From NCBI GenBank assembly GCA_003864495.1, contig PEDN01001370.1, forward strand, positions 284,844-348,843: a stretch of DNA of 64,000 nt, written 5' to 3'. The notes under the pieces are model-generated. The model did not search any database. It saw only the letters and a program-made list of their open reading frames with translations, and was not told where the DNA came from. Each line of letters opens with the position of its first letter. Position 1 is the first letter of the stretch. This document shows positions 60,401 through 64,000 of this stretch, piece by piece. The stretch comes from Nemopilema nomurai. Taxonomy: Eukaryota; Cnidaria; Scyphozoa; Rhizostomeae; Rhizostomatidae. The translations under genes and the position numbers were made by a program.

Positions 60401-63400
60401 CCTGTTAGTTCTTCCAAACATTCTAGACATTGTAAAACCAGTTTTACTGGTTTTGGCAGTGCCAGGCTACCCCACAGTAACCGCAAATCTCAAGCGAGAC
60501 AGATGCTTTCCTTTTAACGTTGCCAAGTCTTGTGCGAACACAGCATTCTATCATGTAAAAGCTAACAGCGACAGTTTGAAATGCACGGTTGGCTATGACG
60601 TCACAAAAGTCGAAATTTATCCAACGGCTTAAGCTGTGTTAGTTTATGTGCGAAAAGCAAAACGGGAATAAATACAAAACAATGCGATTTCGCTTGGATT
60701 TCAGATGTTAACCTCTAACGACCAGGACTGACAATCCCCCCTGCGAACCGAATTTTGACCGTTTCGCCAAGTTCCCATATCAGTGCAATTGTTCAAATTG
60801 TCAAACACACAGTTCGCTTATTGGACAAAATTGCAAGCACGGAGGAAAGTATGACACTTTTCACGCAGACTTAAAGGCGATCCCGCTTTCTGGTGATAAC
60901 ACTAGAGCTTGTGGTTTCTCGAGATTATTTCATAGAAATTCTTTTGTACCTGGTCTAGTAAATATCAAGAAGTTTCCAAATTGGTAATCCTTTGAAACCG
61001 ATAAGGGCAGATTTCAGCATTCCCCACTGGCGAGATTATGTAAGTTTTTTGAAGGTAGAAAGAGCGCCAAACAAAAACGCGATAAAGAGATACGAGAGAC
61101 TGCTGGATCCAAGTGGGAAAAAACCCCGCATTCCTATCTCTTCGAATCAGACAATTCGATACTTGTCTAGGATGACTCGCGTTCTGGTTAAGCCGACATA
61201 TAGATAAGCTCAGGATAAGACCGGTTCCAGATAAGGCCGGTACTTGTTGTATCTGGTTCTAGATCAGTCCGGTTCCAGATAAATCTGGTCCTTTGTGTGC
61301 CCGGTTCGGTTCTCGGTGAGTAGGACCATTACATATTAATGATTAGTTTGCATTTGATTCAACACAGGCAAAGCACTCTCCCACATACCTTCTTGAATGT
61401 TTCGAGAATTCCAGCTGCAATGGCCTGCTTGCAGATAGCGTTTGCTATCATCACGTGACCAAGTGAGTGAACACCGTATATTGTGATTGGAATCTAAAAA
61501 AAATCTGAAAATTTTAGGACCGAAAAGAGACCTTACTAATATTTCTATGAATACCAACAACATAACGCGGAAAAATACTTTGATAGATACAACAGTGGTG
61601 CCGTTTTGAAGTTGTTGCCTTTTCTATCACAGAATAGGCCTCTTCTGTTATTAAGAGAAGTTTTTGCAAGCGCAGTTTGAAAGCGAGGTAGCCACGTTCA
61701 TTCTCCTTAAGCCAATTGTGGTCTCAGTGCGAAAACGAGGTTGACTGTGAAGGACTACTGTATTTTGGCACAAAAAAGTTTCAGAAGATGTCTACGCAAA
61801 CATCCCTTCTGCCTTATTTCTATTTTGTGACCACCGCTGGAAGCTAAGGTTAGGCATCTTGCTTAGCTTCAAGCCAAATAACGGTAGTACGAGTGGAAAC
61901 TTGGTACTTCCTCAAATAATGGCTTTGCTTTAGGCCAGGCCGTAGAGATCCGGGCTCCAACAGCAGCAACAATATTAAAACACCCTTTCCTTGCAACTAG
62001 CAAGGGTCCATGAAGCAAGACGTTAGGCCCATGATGCCAAAGAAAGTGGCAGAAAGTCATCTCTTTTGGTTAACAGGTAAATATAATTGCGGTTGGAACA
62101 GGGAAAGCAGAATGACGTAAACAAGCGAATGTTTTAAACGATAGCACTATCAAAGATTAGAAGCCTGAAAGAATGAAAGGCAAATAGTTGTGCGGCAGTT
62201 CTTGAAAATCTTAGAAGTTGCCAAAAACAGTTTGCTTTTAAAGAGAAGAATGTAGCTGCTACATGAAGGAAGCACGTGAATTTACGCGAAATGAAAGAAG
62301 CTTTTAAGATTCTAGTAGAAATTTGCAAAAAATCGTACGGACATATCCCTCTAGCTATGGCATGCGTCTGGTACCAAAGATTTGGGTTGTTATTAATGAT
62401 CATCAAGTGTAATGCAATTTTACGACAAGTGGGTGATATGAAGCCTGTTGCTTCTCGTTTTTCATTAAAAATGAACAAGAAAACGAAAATGAGAATAGGT
62501 GACGAGTGAGAGTCGAAATATGAGAACAATGGCCATTCGTTGGTGCGAAGTCGCAAGATTCTTCGAGGGCCTAAATTCTTTCATAGGTAAGTATTAAAAG
62601 AAATTAGCAATGAATGACAGCCCAACTTCTAGAGAAAATTCCACACGGAGCTGTCCGATCATGAAAATATCCGCGTGGTAATATTTTGGCAAGTGGAAAA
62701 GGCGATTCTACAGACAAAATCTAAGAAATGAGCGGGGAGGAAAAAATAGACATTGAATGCAAAATGAGGCCTAATTTTCGTTTCTCTGGCTTTATGTAGC
62801 AATTTAAAGAATTATGGTATTTGCTTTGCATTGACTTTGTTTTCAAAAGGGAATATCTAAACTCTTAATAATCCGAGAAGCCTGGCAAACTAATAAAAAT
62901 GCAAATTAAAAACAAGGCAAAAATAAAAAGGAGATATTTTCTAAAACGCAGATTTTGCCATTAACTCTGATTAAAAGTATTTTGAACAGTAAGACATCCT
63001 AGAAAACCACAAACGAGGAGCAGGATGGGCTCGCCTGGAGAAGGTGACCTTCATAATGATTGGAGAGAGACCGCCAGCAACGTAGGTACGTAAAGCACTA
63101 TGGGTGTTCTAGTATATCACTCCGTTAAAAGAACACCGCAAGTTAGTTGAAGGCTGAAAGTCGAGAGGAAATCAGAACTTTTTGCAACTGAAAACAGCCG
63201 GTAGTGATTACGCAGAGATTCGTTCCGAGAAGAATGTTGCATACCCTGTCGGCAGTGGCTTGTTTCAGGACGGTCTTGGCGATGACGTCATTTCCAGCGA
63301 CTTCGTTCAGCTTCTGCGGAGCATCAAAAATGGCGTACGACAGTGCAACAGTGCGGCCATGGCGAACGGTCCAATCCATGGATTCATTTGTATCTGGAAT

Positions 63401-63913
63401 AAAATGCACGAACAAAGGTTACTTAGTGGTGTTTCTTTTCAGTGAGCTGATAAAAAGGAAAATACTGCAAAGGTAACCAGAAAAGGTAAAACCTACATGC
63501 TGGTGAAACTAAAGAGGCGAGAGTCTGGGATAGTCCACTGAGCAAAGCTGCCATAATGTAAAATGCAGTAATTACATCACAAGTGGTTGCCTGTTAGGCT
63601 TCCGCAAGCACAATTGTGTACAGTTGATATAGTTAAAAACCTAATATTGGTTTAGGGAAATGAATCATGCATAAAAAAATAACAACATCCAGGCATTCAG
63701 GACTTGCTGACGGAAATTACGGAGTACCGCGATTCTCAATGAATGGACAGCAATTTACAAAATCAAACGATCATGCTGTCAATAAAAAAAGAGAGCATGA
63801 AAAACAAAAGTATTACCTAACAGTTCATTATTGAGAAGGTCGTTGAGTTCGAAATTCGAGAGCACGATGCACAATGCCCCCACAGCGCCACCAGCACCGA
63901 CTCTGACGTCATC
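54267..63913 (-). CDS. GCN1: GCN1, C-terminal part (five coding exons, continues off right edge)
   Basis: GCN1 is a very large HEAT-repeat protein that sits on stalled or colliding ribosomes. With its partner ABCF3/GCN20 it activates the eIF2-alpha kinase GCN2 during amino-acid starvation. The coding exons are 63913-63817, 63393-63245, 61493-61389, 57052-56835 and 54401-54267. Their phases join throughout, and they give about 234 residues ending at TGA 54267. The peptides MDWTVRHGRTVALS, QATADRIPI and NDVRLAAVKTIDY, with DGDQKYEELLEVL, align in order and almost gap-free with the C-terminus of human GCN1 (MDWMVRHGRSLALS, SATADRIPI, SDIRLVAEKMIWW). This comparison is from memory. The fourth exon lacks one base near 56884, and with one A added the frame and the homology run through. 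The N-terminal roughly 90% of the protein lies beyond the right edge. Confidence 0.93.
54402..56834 (-). other. GCN1 last intron
   Basis: A 2.4-kb intron. There is a GC-richer block at 54890-55580 with open frames in several phases. One plus-strand frame at about 55352-55579 is open for 75 codons (including AVRYGLDGRMINPQEISF) but shows no recognised domain. Confidence 0.6.
56835..57052 (-). CDS. GCN1: GCN1 exon with apparent 1-base deletion
   Basis: Acceptor CTCTCCTCCGCAG, donor GAG|GTAAGA. The exon is 218 bases, and 219 (73 codons) are needed to keep phase 0. The first part reads SLQHSSNDVRLAAVKTIDYV through DRNTSIKAMSE and then meets a stop. One base out of phase the reading continues IALISFLSLRDGDQKYE, which matches human AIVNLLKMRQGEEVFQ. 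The break is at TCTGAATTG (about 56883-56887), where TCTGAAATTG would be in frame. Confidence 0.88.
57053..61388 (-). other. GCN1 intron between the IPITIYGV exon and the frameshifted exon
   Basis: A 4.3-kb intron. It contains the 16-bp tandem array at 61214-61309 and a faint tRNA-like segment at about 58463-58540 (A-box-like GGCTTGGTAGAGTGCTCG). Frames at 57903-58187 and 59507-59746 lack support. Confidence 0.6.
61214..61309. repeat. Degenerate tandem repeat, 6 x 16 bp
   Basis: Consecutive 16-base units start at 61214: GATAAGACCGGTTCCA, GATAAGGCCGGTACTT, GTTGTATCTGGTTCTA, GATCAGTCCGGTTCCA, GATAAATCTGGTCCTT and TGTGTGCCCGGTTCGG. The CCGGTTCC core is the best-kept part. The array sits about 80 bases beyond the donor of a GCN1 exon. 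Confidence 0.85.
61389..61493 (-). CDS. GCN1: GCN1 exon (IPITIYGV)
   Basis: Acceptor TTTTTTTTAG, then 35 codons from IPITIYGVHSLGHVM to ILETFKK. Donor AAG|GTATGT, phase 0 at both ends. Confidence 0.9.
61494..63244 (-). other. GCN1 intron (IPITIYGV side)
   Basis: A 1.75-kb AT-rich intron. Two antisense ATG-plus-donor coincidences (near 62530-62586 and 63025-63081) were judged chance. No missing GCN1 exon is needed, because the flanking exons join exactly. Confidence 0.65.
63245..63393 (-). CDS. GCN1: GCN1 exon (MDWTVRHGR)
   Basis: Acceptor TTTTATTCCAG, then the split Asp codon and TNESMDWTVRHGRTVALSYA through QATADR. Donor AGG|GTATGC, phase 0. This is the best-conserved block of the chain. 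Confidence 0.93.
63394..63816 (-). other. GCN1 intron
   Basis: A 423-base intron with canonical ends and nothing else notable. Confidence 0.8.
63817..63913 (-). CDS. GCN1: GCN1 exon (first one in window)
   Basis: Acceptor CCACCTTAG, then DDVRVGAGGAVGALCIV through LLNNELL. It ends TTAG|GTAATA, phase 1. It matches the human segment around ASGCLGAL by position and pattern. Confidence 0.88.
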
Positions 63914-64000
63914 CTAAGGTGGAGAGCGAAATGCAGCTTATAGTTAATGCTCAATGCAACTTGCCAACTTAGAATATTTCACCCATAACAAGTGGATGAT
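63914..64000 (-). other. GCN1 intron, cut by window edge
   Basis: Sequence upstream of the acceptor at 63914. The next GCN1 exon lies outside the window. Confidence 0.8.

Noticed and set aside
62530..62590. Antisense ATG followed by the strong donor CATAG|GTAAGTATT within a GCN1 intron
   Set aside because: No upstream promoter features and no partner exon. A single good donor is expected by chance in this length.
63025..63085. Plus-strand MGSPGEGDLHNDWRETASN followed by GTAGGT within a GCN1 intron
   Set aside because: It is attractive as an initial exon, but there is no continuation and it sits antisense inside GCN1, so it is likely a coincidence.
1..64000. CRISPR arrays, operons, insertion sequences, rRNA genes
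   Set aside because: No spaced identical repeats, no compact gene runs and no rRNA-like segments. The split genes show this is animal nuclear DNA.

Overview
This window is nuclear DNA from an animal. Its genes are split into short exons by GT-AG introns of up to about 8.7 kb. There are no operons or bacterial signals, and the longest uninterrupted reading frame is only about 330 codons. The base composition is AT-rich. Together with the invertebrate-like spacing and repeats, this suggests an invertebrate, and a cnidarian such as an anthozoan would fit. The species cannot be fixed from the sequence alone.

Three protein-coding genes can be supported, all on the minus strand. (1) At the left edge (43-3991) are the first two coding exons of a glycolipid transfer protein (GLTP). 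The rest lies off the left end. (2) At 16703-32240 is a complete four-exon gene for a C2H2 zinc-finger protein of about 608 residues. It has an unrecognised conserved-looking N-terminal exon, a Pro/Ser/His-rich middle, an Arg/Glu-rich repeat and four C-terminal zinc fingers. (3) At the right edge (54267-63913) are the last five coding exons of the translational regulator GCN1, giving the C-terminal HEAT-repeat part of about 234 residues. The upstream part lies off the right end. I built the exon chains by reading splice sites and checking that the phases join. Two exons, one in each of genes 2 and 3, each need exactly one extra A in a short A run to stay in frame. This looks more like sequencing or assembly indels than gene decay.

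The spaces between genes (about 4.0-16.7 kb and 32.2-54.3 kb) and the large introns are mostly unique AT-rich sequence with repeats. These include a 92-bp foldback element with perfect 39-bp arms and a 9-bp target-site duplication, a 395-bp element with 18-bp terminal inverted repeats, and a possible hAT-like element. There are also a 20-bp purine minisatellite, 28-bp and 16-bp tandem arrays, an (AAG)13 microsatellite and a long degenerate TTGATTGA-type tract. A few isolated reading frames or splice-flanked segments may be unidentified exons, and they are listed with low confidence.

The three genes have no evident functional link: lipid transfer, transcription control and the amino-acid-starvation response. 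Nothing in the window amounts to a clearly new multi-gene system. The most unusual item is the zinc-finger gene, whose N-terminal region I cannot place in any family.
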